A DNA stretch of 64,000 nt from Planctomycetota bacterium (GTDB taxonomy: Bacteria; Planctomycetota; UBA1135; JACQFD01), in NCBI GenBank assembly GCA_016792805.1, contig JAEUHX010000069.1, forward strand, positions 1 through 64,000. The letters are read 5' to 3'. Below, piece by piece: positions 27,040 through 35,092 of this stretch. The position numbers and the translations under genes were made by a program. The notes below the pieces were generated by a model that was not told the DNA's origin, searched no databases, and was given only the letters and a program-made list of their open reading frames with translations. Each line of letters begins with the position of its first letter. Position 1 is the stretch's first letter.

Positions 27040-27513
27040 CTACGGGCAGTTAGTCACTACGCCGTTGTGGTGGACGAACACCGGGAGCCCGAGCTTGGGG
27101 ATCTTCACGAAGATCGCCGGGCTCGTGATCACGAAGAGCACGTTGCAATTCGGGCCGGGCGAAACGTCATCCAGGAACACGTCCACCTTGGCCCCGTCCG
27201 TCGTCACCGAGTTCACGGTGAAGAAGTACCCTGAGGTCGGCTGGAAGCCCATGAACGACGCCACCACCATGTCGGTCGAGAAATCGACGGGAGGCTGGTT
27301 CGCCGGCGTCCCGCCGTGCTGCGACCAGACGAGGTCGTACATGCGCTTGCGGACGATCACCCGGTCGCTCGGCGCGAGGGGATAGCCGCTCTGGCTCGAC
27401 GTTGCGAGCACGGTGAAGGGAACGGGAACGGTGGACGCGGCGCCCGCGGGCGTGAGCGTCGCGAGCGGAGCAGCGATACCGAATGCCAGGGCGAAGAGAG
27501 CGAGCTTTCTCAT
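27040..27513 (-). CDS. Secreted PrcB-domain protein (copy 1)
   Basis: 157 residues. ATG 27513 is preceded by an AGGAG ribosome binding site and starts a classical signal peptide ending near AGAAS. The mature part matches the PrcB C-terminal domain pattern: VDFSTDMVVASFMG, then TSGYFFTVNSV and FVITSPAIFVKIPK. Two cysteines (PNCNVLF and the terminal NCP) could form a disulfide. PrcB was named from the dentilisin protease complex, so an inhibitor or assembly role near a protease is possible. A paralogue of identical length lies 426 bp upstream. Confidence 0.85.
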   Translation of the reverse strand: MRKLALFALAFGIAAPLATLTPAGAASTVPVPFTVLATSSQSGYPLAPSDRVIVRKRMYDLVWSQHGGTPANQPPVDFSTDMVVASFMGFQPTSGYFFTVNSVTTDGAKVDVFLDDVSPGPNCNVLFVITSPAIFVKIPKLGLPVFVHHNGVVTNCP

Positions 27514-27939
27514 GGGAGCTCCTGCAGGTTGGAGAAGGAACGGCGCGGAAGGCGGGGTGCCCTTATGGTGCCTCGGCCTGCCGTCACGGCGAGGCTCTGA
27601 ATACGGCGCTCCCGCGCGCGTGCTGGATCGCATTTCAAGACCCGGCGCACGCCGATGCGGAAAAGCAATTTGAGATTCGAGCCGGAGAAGCTTCAACGCC
27701 TCAGGAACTCATTGTTGTTGCGGAGCCGAAGTAGTAATTGATCCGAATTCCGTGGCTCGCGCAGCTCGGATGACTTTTGCGACGGCTGACAGCTCGCGAG
27801 TAAATGCGGCTCGGCGAGAATGGATGGCTACGAGCGGTGAAGACTGTCGGCCACGCGGGACTTTGCGTGGCCGACGCGGGTGATCGCGACAACCGCACAG
27901 CTCCGCGGCGCCGCTCGACAGAGCCCGCCCGGCGGACTG
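27514..27939. other. Spacer between PrcB paralogues with reversed element head
   Basis: No gene seen. 27758-27780 is a 23-bp reverse-strand match to the head of the yhcG element (GCAAAAGTCATCCGAGCTGC, plus GCG). A 11-bp inverted repeat, GTCGGCCACGC/GCGTGGCCGAC, at 27846-27875 could terminate transcription of the upstream copy, although it lacks a T-tract. Confidence 0.55.
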
Positions 27940-28413
27940 CTACGGGCAGTTCTGGGCGACGGGGTTGTGGGTGATCACAACAGGCAGGCCAAGCTTGGGA
28001 ATCTTCACAAAGATGGCCGGCGACGTGATCACGAATAGAACATTACAGTTGTTGCCGGGGAAATGGTTGTCCAGCACCACATCGACTTTTGTGCCATCGG
28101 TTGAGACCGACTGGACCGAGAAGCCATAGCCCGAGGTGGACATAAATCCCATGAAGGATGCCACAACCATCTCGCTCGAGAAGTCCACAGGTGGCTGATT
28201 CGCTGCCGTGCCGCCGTGATTCGCCCAAACGGCGTCGTACATGCGCTTTCGGACGATCAGAGTATCGACGGGCGCGTCGGCATAACCGCTGAAGGCCGAC
28301 TCTGCGATGACCGTGAAGGGGACCGGTGTGCTGGCAGCCGCCGTTGCGGGCGTTAGCGAAGCAAGCGGTGCGCAGATGCCGAGTGCGAGGGCGATGAGAG
28401 CGAGGCTCTTCAT
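27940..28413 (-). CDS. Secreted PrcB-domain protein (copy 2)
   Basis: 157 residues, same length and layout as the gene at 27040-27513: signal peptide ending near ATAAAS, RKRMYDAVWANHG, VDFSSEMVVASFMG, SGYGFSVQSV, NCNVLFVITSPAIFVKIPK and terminal NCP. A GGAG sequence lies upstream of ATG 28413. The paralogues are conserved in the C-terminal half and diverge in the loop after the signal peptide (ATSSQSGYPLAPS against AESAFSGYADAPV), which suggests different partners or substrates. Confidence 0.85.
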   Translation of the reverse strand: MKSLALIALALGICAPLASLTPATAAASTPVPFTVIAESAFSGYADAPVDTLIVRKRMYDAVWANHGGTAANQPPVDFSSEMVVASFMGFMSTSGYGFSVQSVSTDGTKVDVVLDNHFPGNNCNVLFVITSPAIFVKIPKLGLPVVITHNPVAQNCP

Positions 28414-28559
28414 GGGAACTCCGAGTTGGATGTGACAGAACGGCGCGGAGGGAGATGCGCCTCAGATACCCATCCCGCTGCCGACTGCGTGAATGCACAA
28501 ACTCTCAGATCCCGCGCTCGTGGTAGCGGAAAACTAGCATCGAGCAGGATCGTGGAAGC
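28414..28559. other. Intergenic, upstream of second PrcB gene
   Basis: The likely promoter region of the minus-strand gene ending at 28413. I see no gene and no clear promoter boxes. It ends in the DUF1992 relic. Confidence 0.4.
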
Positions 28560-28705
28560 TCAGCCGCTGCGACGCGAATGACGCTCCTCCTCGTCGTCGT
28601 CGCAGGCAGTTCATGAGTCCTGAAGAGTCAGGGCGTGCTCGCGCAGCTCCAGCTCCCCTGGGAGGCCCCCGGCCTTGCGAGGGAGTGAATATGGCGCGGC
28701 CACGG
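28560..28705 (-). pseudogene. DUF1992 (DnaJ-C28-like) gene remnant
   Basis: The reverse strand reads AAPYSLPRKAGGLPGELELR, then EHALTLQDS-stop-TACDDDEEER. This aligns with RAGYLLLRNAGVLPEEMELR and RHILTLQDLLAACDDEEER of the intact gene at 30043-30426. It contains an in-frame TGA and lacks both ends. At the DNA level the two loci are clearly similar over ~125 bp (for example CCTGAAGAGTCAGG at both). Both lie on the minus strand and bracket the orphan gene at 28796-29860 as direct repeats. Confidence 0.8.
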
Positions 28706-28795
28706 AAGATTTGTGAGACGCCACCCTGGGGGATCAACGACGGAAGGAAGCGCGCTTTGTCTGACGGCCTCCTCGAGGCGGCTTTTCAGGAGAGC
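28706..28795. other. Short spacer downstream of orphan gene
   Basis: Nothing recognisable apart from the decayed flank of the DUF1992 relic. Confidence 0.3.
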
Positions 28796-29860
28796 TCAGA
28801 GCTTTCGCAATGCACAATTGCGCAAGAACTCTCGAGATTCTCCGATCTGACAGCCGTAGAAATCAACGCTTCCCTCAACTTGTGGGCGTGGCATGCGCGA
28901 ATTCTGACTACCAAAATTGTCTATCGCTGCTTCGGTTGCGCGCGCGACCGCTACATCAGCACCAGAAAGTGCGGTAACTTGCATGAGGAATCCAAAGTCT
29001 CGGATTATCGGTCCCAAAGCAGCACCAGCGATGCTGCTTCCCATGCTTCCGAGCGCAGCAACAGCGACCTGTTCGAGTTCTTTTCCTTCAAAAAGAGCCT
29101 GGCCCGTCCCCACCAACCCCGAGGCTGCAGTATTGATCGCGAGGATCACGCCGGTTTCCGCAGTTGATATCATCGCACCTGCAGCGCCAAGTCCGATCGC
29201 ACCGGTGACGAACGTGCCTCCCGCGCCCAAGGCCGCAGATCCAACACTTCCGGTGTCTTGATAAGTGAAAAAGCCCCTGAGGCTGGAGCCGACTGCGAGC
29301 ATCGCGAGGGGTGCGCCTGTGCTGCCAGCGGTCACTCCCGTGATACCCGCGCCCGCCGCGAGCGCAGCCCCTCCTGGCGCCGCAACAATTCCCGGAACGA
29401 CGACGAGTACTGTGGCAGAAAGGTCCCTCACAAGTCTCAATCCCTGGTAGCCAGTATTCCAATCTTGGACGTATCGAGAGATGGATGCATGGGAACGATC
29501 CAGTGAGGCTCGGGTCTGGCGGCGGTGCCAATCTTGGTCATTCTCCATTTGAGTGAGGAGACCGAGCAGATTTTCAAAGGTAGTTTCGGGGTCATGGCAG
29601 AGCGCCAGTTCGGTCTGCGCCCAGAGATGAGCCGATTCCTCCTCAAGCTCCGTTCGATAGCCTGACCAGTTGATCTCAACATTGTAAGTCGTTGGTAAAC
29701 CCCAACCTGGGTCATGTTCGACTACGCGACTTCGCCGACGGATGATGCTGGCTCGAGCCGCACCACGCACAATTGCGTAGATGACGTCCGGATTGAACGC
29801 CCAGACTGCTCCTTGGTGATCTGTGATGCCATAGACGGGCATATTGGATACCTCGTTCAT
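28796..29860 (-). CDS. Orphan glycine-rich membrane-hairpin protein
   Basis: 354 residues from ATG 29860 (ATG 29842 gives six fewer). The N-terminal ~165 residues are soluble, with aromatic and charged content and a heptad-like stretch ENLLGLLTQMENDQDW. From about residue 150 a long glycine/alanine-rich region begins, with several hydrophobic segments full of G.xxxG patterns (IVAAPGGAALAAGAGITGV, LGAGGTFVTGAIGLGAAG). No family recognised. The combination of a soluble head and glycine-zipper helices is seen in pore-forming toxins and effectors, but no secretion signal or immunity gene is evident. Base composition looks less GC-rich than the neighbours. It is flanked by DUF1992 copies. Confidence 0.7.
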   Translation of the reverse strand: MNEVSNMPVYGITDHQGAVWAFNPDVIYAIVRGAARASIIRRRSRVVEHDPGWGLPTTYNVEINWSGYRTELEEESAHLWAQTELALCHDPETTFENLLGLLTQMENDQDWHRRQTRASLDRSHASISRYVQDWNTGYQGLRLVRDLSATVLVVVPGIVAAPGGAALAAGAGITGVTAGSTGAPLAMLAVGSSLRGFFTYQDTGSVGSAALGAGGTFVTGAIGLGAAGAMISTAETGVILAINTAASGLVGTGQALFEGKELEQVAVAALGSMGSSIAGAALGPIIRDFGFLMQVTALSGADVAVARATEAAIDNFGSQNSRMPRPQVEGSVDFYGCQIGESREFLRNCALRKL

Positions 29861-30042
29861 GCGACACGATTCGATCCCGAAGGGGTGCGATCGGAACTGC
29901 CATTCGGAACTGGGGGAATCAGGCCGCGAGTGAAACCGAATTCTGCGCGGAAGAAGTGCGTACCGTGGGCTCTGCGAACGGCCCTTTTCTCGATCGCTGA
30001 AGGGAGCGGACCCTTCGCTTCTGAGCATCTCCGATACCCCGG

Positions 30043-30426
30043 CTATAGAAGGCGATTCTCGCGCGTGACTCGCCGGAGGGCTGCGGCGCGGTAGGCACCC
30101 GGCAGCTTGCGGCGCGTCTGTCGTTCGATCAGGAGCTCATATCGAATCGAGGCGTTGCGCAGCTGGTCGCGCAGCGCACCGCGCTCCTCCTCGTCGTCGC
30201 AGGCGGCTAACAAATCCTGAAGAGTCAGGATGTGCCTGCGCAGTTCCATTTCCTCGGGGAGGACGCCCGCGTTGCGAAGCAACAAATATCCGGCCCGCAG
30301 CTCCTCGGGGACGCCGGAGAGGTCGTCCAGCTCGAGTGGCTTGCCGGCTCCGGGGAGACCGTCGAAGAGTCCCTGCGCCGCGGCGTCGCGGATGCGCTGG
30401 TCGATCAGCTTCTCGAGGGGATCCAT
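30043..30426 (-). CDS. DUF1992 (DnaJ homologue subfamily C member 28) protein
   Basis: 127 residues from ATG 30426. The sequence starts MDPLEKLIDQRIRDAAAQG and continues with FDGLPGAGKPLELDD and VPEELRAGYLLLRNAGVLPEE, the hallmark of DUF1992. Family function is unknown. The gene is divergent from the HEAT-repeat gene, with 75 bp between the start codons. A decayed second copy lies at 28560-28705. Confidence 0.92.
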   Translation of the reverse strand: MDPLEKLIDQRIRDAAAQGLFDGLPGAGKPLELDDLSGVPEELRAGYLLLRNAGVLPEEMELRRHILTLQDLLAACDDEEERGALRDQLRNASIRYELLIERQTRRKLPGAYRAAALRRVTRENRLL

Positions 30427-30501
30427 GGATCCGTGTGGGAACCGTCCCGCGAGAGTAGCGTATCGGAGGCGCCTCCGAACCGCCCCGGAACGCTTCGACC
30501 C

Positions 30502-32427
30502 ATGGAATTCCAACAAATCGGGCTGATTCCGCTTGCCGCCGTACTCCTACTCGGGGCGCTGCCGTCGGCGGCAGCCCAGTGCGATGGCCCTTCACCGATG
30601 ACGCCCGCGATGCCGGCGCCAGCGCTTCCGAGCCCGATCACGCCGGGCGGCTACCCCGTGCCGCCAGGGCTGCCGATTCCCGTGGGCCCGGTCACCGGCC
30701 TCAGCGGCGCGCGCGCGGCGGCCGAGTCGTGGCGGTACTGGTTCGAGGTCAACCGCGAGCGGCTCGTGGCGCTGCCGGAGCGCACGCAAGCGGCGGCGAT
30801 GACGCCGCGGACTCTCCCCATGGCCGGCTCCAGCGATGGAATGGCGGAGCTTCGACGGACCGAAGCGGCGCTCCAAAGCGAGCTCGTGGCGCCGCTCGCG
30901 CAGGCCGCGGGCTCCGACCAGGCCGAGGTCGCAAGCCAAGCGCTCCTCGCGTTGGCGCGGCTGCGTGCGCAGGCGCCGGCGGTCGAGCCGATTTTGTTGC
31001 AAGGGCTGCGGCGTAATGAGCTACGCGTCGCGCAGACAGCGGCGCTCGCACTCGGGATGCTCGGGTCGCCCGAGGCGGTGGCGGCGCTGCTCGATCTCTC
31101 CGACGGGACGCGCGAGGGCGGCCGGCGCTGCGGCGGGCTTGAGGTGCCGCGCGTCGTGCGCACCGCGGCCGCTTACGGGCTTGGGCTGGCCGGCTCGAGA
31201 AGTAAGAATCCACATTTGCGGGAGCGCATCCGCGCTTCGTTACAGAAAGGTCTGGGAGACGGCGCTCTCATCGACCGCAATGCCGATCGGGAGTGGAATC
31301 TGGCACGCGTTGTGTCGCTCGGCCTCATCGCCGATCCGAGCTTCCGCTCGGCGCTTTTATTGCAAAAGTGGGAGCTGGAGGCGGGGGCGCAGGACCTGGC
31401 GGCTGCGGCGCAAGTTCCCGTTGCGGTGGCGAGGCTCCTTTCGCAGGCGCCGGCGCCCGAGCGCGAGCGCTATGCGCTGTCACTTCTCGCGCGGATCGAG
31501 CAGAAGGACGGCGACCTCGACCGGCGGCGCCTCCCGGGAATTGCGGCATCGCTCGGCGAGCTCGTTCGCCCCGGCGAGCCGCTGTCTGTGCGAGTGACTG
31601 CGGCGCTCGGGTCGCTCGCCGACGACGCCGGGCGGCGCGCCGAAGCGGCTGGATTTGCGCTGGTTGCGCTTGGGTCGATGGCGGCGTCGGCTGCGCCCGG
31701 ATCCCCAGAGGAAATGTGGCTTCTGGAGCGAGCGCTCTCGCCGCGCGATCGGCGGGGCATGCGGAGCTGGGCCGCTCTCGCACTCGGGATTGCGGCGAAG
31801 GAGCGCGGCGCCGAGGCGGCACCCCGGGGCGGAAAGAAGGGGCCGAGCGACGCAGTGAGCTTGGCATTGTTGGATCGGCTCCGATCTCTCAAGGATCCCG
31901 AGGAGGCTGCGGCCTTTTCGCTCGCGCTTGGGCTGCGCCGCTGCGGCGAGGCCTCCGTGGAGATCCGAAGACGTTACAGCTCCCTGCGCGACGAGTCGCT
32001 GCGCGGCTACCTCGCCGTGGCGCTCGGGCTCCTCGGCACGCGTGAGAATTGTGAGGAGCTTCTCTCGGCCATGGATACAACTCGCCACCACCCGTGGTCG
32101 CTTTCGCAGGCGGCGCTTGGGCTCGCCCTTGCCGGAGATGGGCGGGGGACGGCACGGCTGCTGGAGTCGCTGGCCGATCGCAGCGCCGGGGGTGCCGCTG
32201 CCAAAGGGGCCGTCGCTATGGCGCTCGGTGCTGCCGGCGACGCGCGGGCGCTTAGGCCCATGCTCGATTGTTTGAAGTCCACATCCAGCGCGACCGTCGC
32301 CGCGGGACTGCACGCCATCGGACGGCTGGCCGACGACGAGCCGATGCCCTGGTTCGCGCGTCCGCTGGCTGATTTTAATTATCCAGCTGTAGATTTTGCG
32401 CTGCTTGGATTCTTGACCGGCAGCTAG
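30502..32427 (+). CDS. Exported HEAT-repeat protein
   Basis: 641 residues from ATG 30502; upstream in-frame codons lie inside the DUF1992 gene and are not used. A signal peptide ends near SAAAQC, so a lipoprotein-like or simple exported form is possible. A proline-rich linker (residues ~30-60) follows. From about residue 130 the protein consists of HEAT/PBS-like repeats such as VRTAAAYGLGLAG, LRGYLAVALGLLGTRE and AKGAVAMALGAAGDARAL. Such solenoids bind other proteins; no catalytic motif is present. It stops just before repeat block D. Confidence 0.85.
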   Translation: MEFQQIGLIPLAAVLLLGALPSAAAQCDGPSPMTPAMPAPALPSPITPGGYPVPPGLPIPVGPVTGLSGARAAAESWRYWFEVNRERLVALPERTQAAAMTPRTLPMAGSSDGMAELRRTEAALQSELVAPLAQAAGSDQAEVASQALLALARLRAQAPAVEPILLQGLRRNELRVAQTAALALGMLGSPEAVAALLDLSDGTREGGRRCGGLEVPRVVRTAAAYGLGLAGSRSKNPHLRERIRASLQKGLGDGALIDRNADREWNLARVVSLGLIADPSFRSALLLQKWELEAGAQDLAAAAQVPVAVARLLSQAPAPERERYALSLLARIEQKDGDLDRRRLPGIAASLGELVRPGEPLSVRVTAALGSLADDAGRRAEAAGFALVALGSMAASAAPGSPEEMWLLERALSPRDRRGMRSWAALALGIAAKERGAEAAPRGGKKGPSDAVSLALLDRLRSLKDPEEAAAFSLALGLRRCGEASVEIRRRYSSLRDESLRGYLAVALGLLGTRENCEELLSAMDTTRHHPWSLSQAALGLALAGDGRGTARLLESLADRSAGGAAAKGAVAMALGAAGDARALRPMLDCLKSTSSATVAAGLHAIGRLADDEPMPWFARPLADFNYPAVDFALLGFLTGS

Positions 32428-33202
32428 CAGTTTTTCAACGACCTGCGAGGGGCGGCAATCATCGCGCTCCGCGAGGTGCGATTGGTGGCGGGGTTTTTCA
32501 TCCGCGCGCGCAAGCGCGCGCGAATGGGCGCGGGCGATGCCCGCGCCCTACGGCAGAACGGACACTTTCGCGTGCACTTGCGAATTCATCGATAAGGAAC
32601 GGCGCGGAATGGGGCGCGGCTCGGTCTCGGCGCGACGAGTTTCGAAGACTCGAGGCCATGGCGCGCGCATGGATCGAAGCGATTTGTAGGGTCGGCGCAC
32701 GCGCCGACCCATGGCGCGGGGCTTGCCCCGCGCGAGGACGAATGGGCACCACGGTTCTTCTCCCGCGCGCGCACGACCACACCCCATTCTTCCCGAGACA
32801 CAACCCGCTTGCCACGCGCGCACGCGCGCTCACACCGGTCGGCGCACGGAAGACATTTCAAAAGTCATCCGAGCTGCGCGCGGGCCTCGTCGCCCATCGC
32901 TGCGTCGCCTCGTCCTCGTCGAAACTACTTGGCTACGCCTGGGCATAGGCTCCTTGCGCTGGACGACGATTCCTCGCGCTCGCAGTGCGTGGCGCCAGTG
33001 CAAGCACCGGTAGCACACTTGAAACGTCCTCCACGCGCCGACCCCACTTATCGATTGGGGTATCGGCCGATCGAGCCGACCCCACGTGTCGATTGGGGAG
33101 TAGCTCAATTGCGCCGACCCCACTTTTCCGTTGAGGCAGTACGAAAGCGCTGATCTCACGGATCGAGCGAGGACGCGTTCAGGCGGCGAGGCCCGCGTGC
33201 AA
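32428..33202. repeat. Palindrome-rich intergenic repeat block D
   Basis: No gene supported. It carries the same modules as blocks A-C: GGGCGCGGGC/GCCCGCGCCC around a GAT loop (32523-32550 area), CGGCGC/GCGCCG, GCGCGGGGC/GCCCCGCGC near 32712-32740, and CCCCATTCTTCCCGAG. 32859-32885 is the head of the yhcG-type element, with a decayed body to about 33000. Three 38-bp units follow at 33037-33139. The block lies between two convergent gene ends. Confidence 0.8.
33037..33139. repeat. Three imperfect 38-bp tandem units
   Basis: Units begin at 33037, 33075 and 33113, each with GCCGACCCCAC followed by TATCGATTGGGG or a close variant. A single unit of the same type occurs in block A near 716-740, so this is an expanded module of the repeat family. 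Confidence 0.7.
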
Positions 33203-35092
33203 TCAGCTCTCGCTTCGTGCTGCTGCCTGAGCGCGGCTCACGGCGCTTGCTGCGGCTTCCTCGCCGAATTGTAATGCTACCAGCGTTGCATACAGCCCGT
33301 TGCGGCGGAGAAGCTCATCGTGGCTTCCGAGCTCGCGCAGCTCGCCTCGGTGCAGCACCGCAATCCGCGTTGCCTCGCGCACCGTCGAGAGCCGATGGGC
33401 GATCACAATCGACGTGCGTCCGCGGAGCAGTGCGCGGATCCCCGATTGGATGCGCTCCTCCGTCTCCGTGTCCACATTTGCCGTCGCCTCGTCGAGAATC
33501 ACCATCGCCGGCTCCGCCGCGAGCGCCCGGGCGAATGCCAATAATTGCCGCTCGCCCACGCTGAATGTGACCCCGCGCTCGGCCACGGGGGCGTCGAGCC
33601 CCGCGTCGAGCGCGCGATCGGCCGCAGTGCCTGGCGGTGCGAGCCGCTCCACGAAGGGTGCCGCGCCCACGATCCGCAGTGCTTCCTTCGCGCGGTCGCG
33701 AGTCACTTCCGGACGCCACAATGCCAAGTTCTCGAAGACCGTGCCCGCGAACAGAAATAATTCCTGCGGCACGAATCCGATCGACGAACGAAGATTTTTG
33801 AGGTCATGGCGCCGCACGTCGACGCCGTCGACCAGCACAGCCCCCTGAGAGACCTCATAGAAACGCCCGAGCAGCGAGGCGATCGTCGTCTTGCCGGCAC
33901 CGGTTGCGCCGACGAGAGCCAGTGTTTCGCCGGGGGCCACGCGCAGTGAGAGTCCCTTCAGCACCGGCGTCTTGCCGTCGTAGGAAAAATGAACATCCCG
34001 GAGCTCGATCTCTCCCCGGATGCGCGTCGGCGCCGCGGCGTCGGCGGGCGTCTGAATCGCCGGCTGCTCATCGAGGAGCCGGAAGATCCGTTCCGCGCTC
34101 GCCATGGCCGACTGTAAGACATTATATTTTTCCCCGAGCTCTCGCAGCGGATTAAACAGAAACTCGAGGTAGAACCAGAACTCCAGGAACATCCCGCGTG
34201 TGAGCCGCGCGCTCTCCACTCCCTGGGCTCCCATAAAGAGCACGCCCGACTGGTCGAGTGCGATGGCACCTTCCACCAGCGGGAAGAAGATGGCGAAGTA
34301 AAAGACTGTCTTGATGTTCGCCGCGAGGTATCCGGCCGTGATTCCCTGAAATTTGCGGGCAACTTTTTCCTCTTTTCCGAAGACTTGCACGACGCGGATG
34401 CCCGCAATGGCTTCCTGTAGGAATCCATTACTTTTGCCGAGCCACGAGCGAACCTCGCGGAATCCGTCGCGCGCGTGCCGGCGGAACCAGAGCGACACGA
34501 GTGCTAGGAGCGGTGCAAGCCCGACGGCGACGCAGCCGAGCCGCCAGTCGCGCGCAATCAAGAGCGCTGCGACGCCAACCACCTTCAGCACGTCGTAGAC
34601 GACCGTCGCAAGTCCGGACGTGAAGAGTTCCGAGACGTTCTCGACGTCGTTCGTCACGCGCGTTACGAGCCGTCCGACCGACTGGCGGTCGTAAAATTGC
34701 AGCGGCTGCCGCATCAAATGTGCGAAAAGTGACTTCCGAAGGTCATAAATGACCTCCTGGCCGCCGCGCGCGAGGCACACTTCCTGCAGATATCGAAAGA
34801 ACCCGATCGCAATCACCGCCGCCACGAAAACCCCGACGTAGGGAGCGATCGCCTCGAGGGCCGACTGGAGCGGCGGCGTGCCGGAGGTGGCCGCCTTCGA
34901 GTGGGCATCGCCGAGCCCGTCGATCAGCCGCCGCCAGAGGCCTGGGATCGAGATCTCGACGGCGAAGAGCACAAAAAGCAGCGCCGTCGCGCCGCCGAAC
35001 AGGCGCATATGCGGACGCGCGAACGGCAGGATGCGTCTGAGAATGCGCCGGTCGAAGATGCGCCCGCTGATCGTGTCGTCGTGCTCGATCAT
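33203..35092 (-). CDS. ABC exporter half-transporter, subunit 2 (degenerate signature)
   Basis: 629 residues from ATG 35092, overlapping the first subunit by ATGA. Six membrane helices occupy about residues 30-330. The ATPase has Walker A GATGAGKT near 393-400 and a Walker B ending ILDEATANVD with the catalytic Glu present. The signature reads FSVGE instead of LSGGQ. Together with the partner this is the consensus/degenerate pair of heterodimeric type IV exporters such as MdlAB, LmrCD or TM287/288. Cargo (lipid, drug or peptide) cannot be told from sequence. Confidence 0.93.
   Translation of the reverse strand: MIEHDDTISGRIFDRRILRRILPFARPHMRLFGGATALLFVLFAVEISIPGLWRRLIDGLGDAHSKAATSGTPPLQSALEAIAPYVGVFVAAVIAIGFFRYLQEVCLARGGQEVIYDLRKSLFAHLMRQPLQFYDRQSVGRLVTRVTNDVENVSELFTSGLATVVYDVLKVVGVAALLIARDWRLGCVAVGLAPLLALVSLWFRRHARDGFREVRSWLGKSNGFLQEAIAGIRVVQVFGKEEKVARKFQGITAGYLAANIKTVFYFAIFFPLVEGAIALDQSGVLFMGAQGVESARLTRGMFLEFWFYLEFLFNPLRELGEKYNVLQSAMASAERIFRLLDEQPAIQTPADAAAPTRIRGEIELRDVHFSYDGKTPVLKGLSLRVAPGETLALVGATGAGKTTIASLLGRFYEVSQGAVLVDGVDVRRHDLKNLRSSIGFVPQELFLFAGTVFENLALWRPEVTRDRAKEALRIVGAAPFVERLAPPGTAADRALDAGLDAPVAERGVTFSVGERQLLAFARALAAEPAMVILDEATANVDTETEERIQSGIRALLRGRTSIVIAHRLSTVREATRIAVLHRGELRELGSHDELLRRNGLYATLVALQFGEEAAASAVSRAQAAARSES

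Noticed and set aside
28613..29167. Plus-strand 184-codon gene
   Set aside because: Antisense to the orphan gene and the DUF1992 relic, with no domain.
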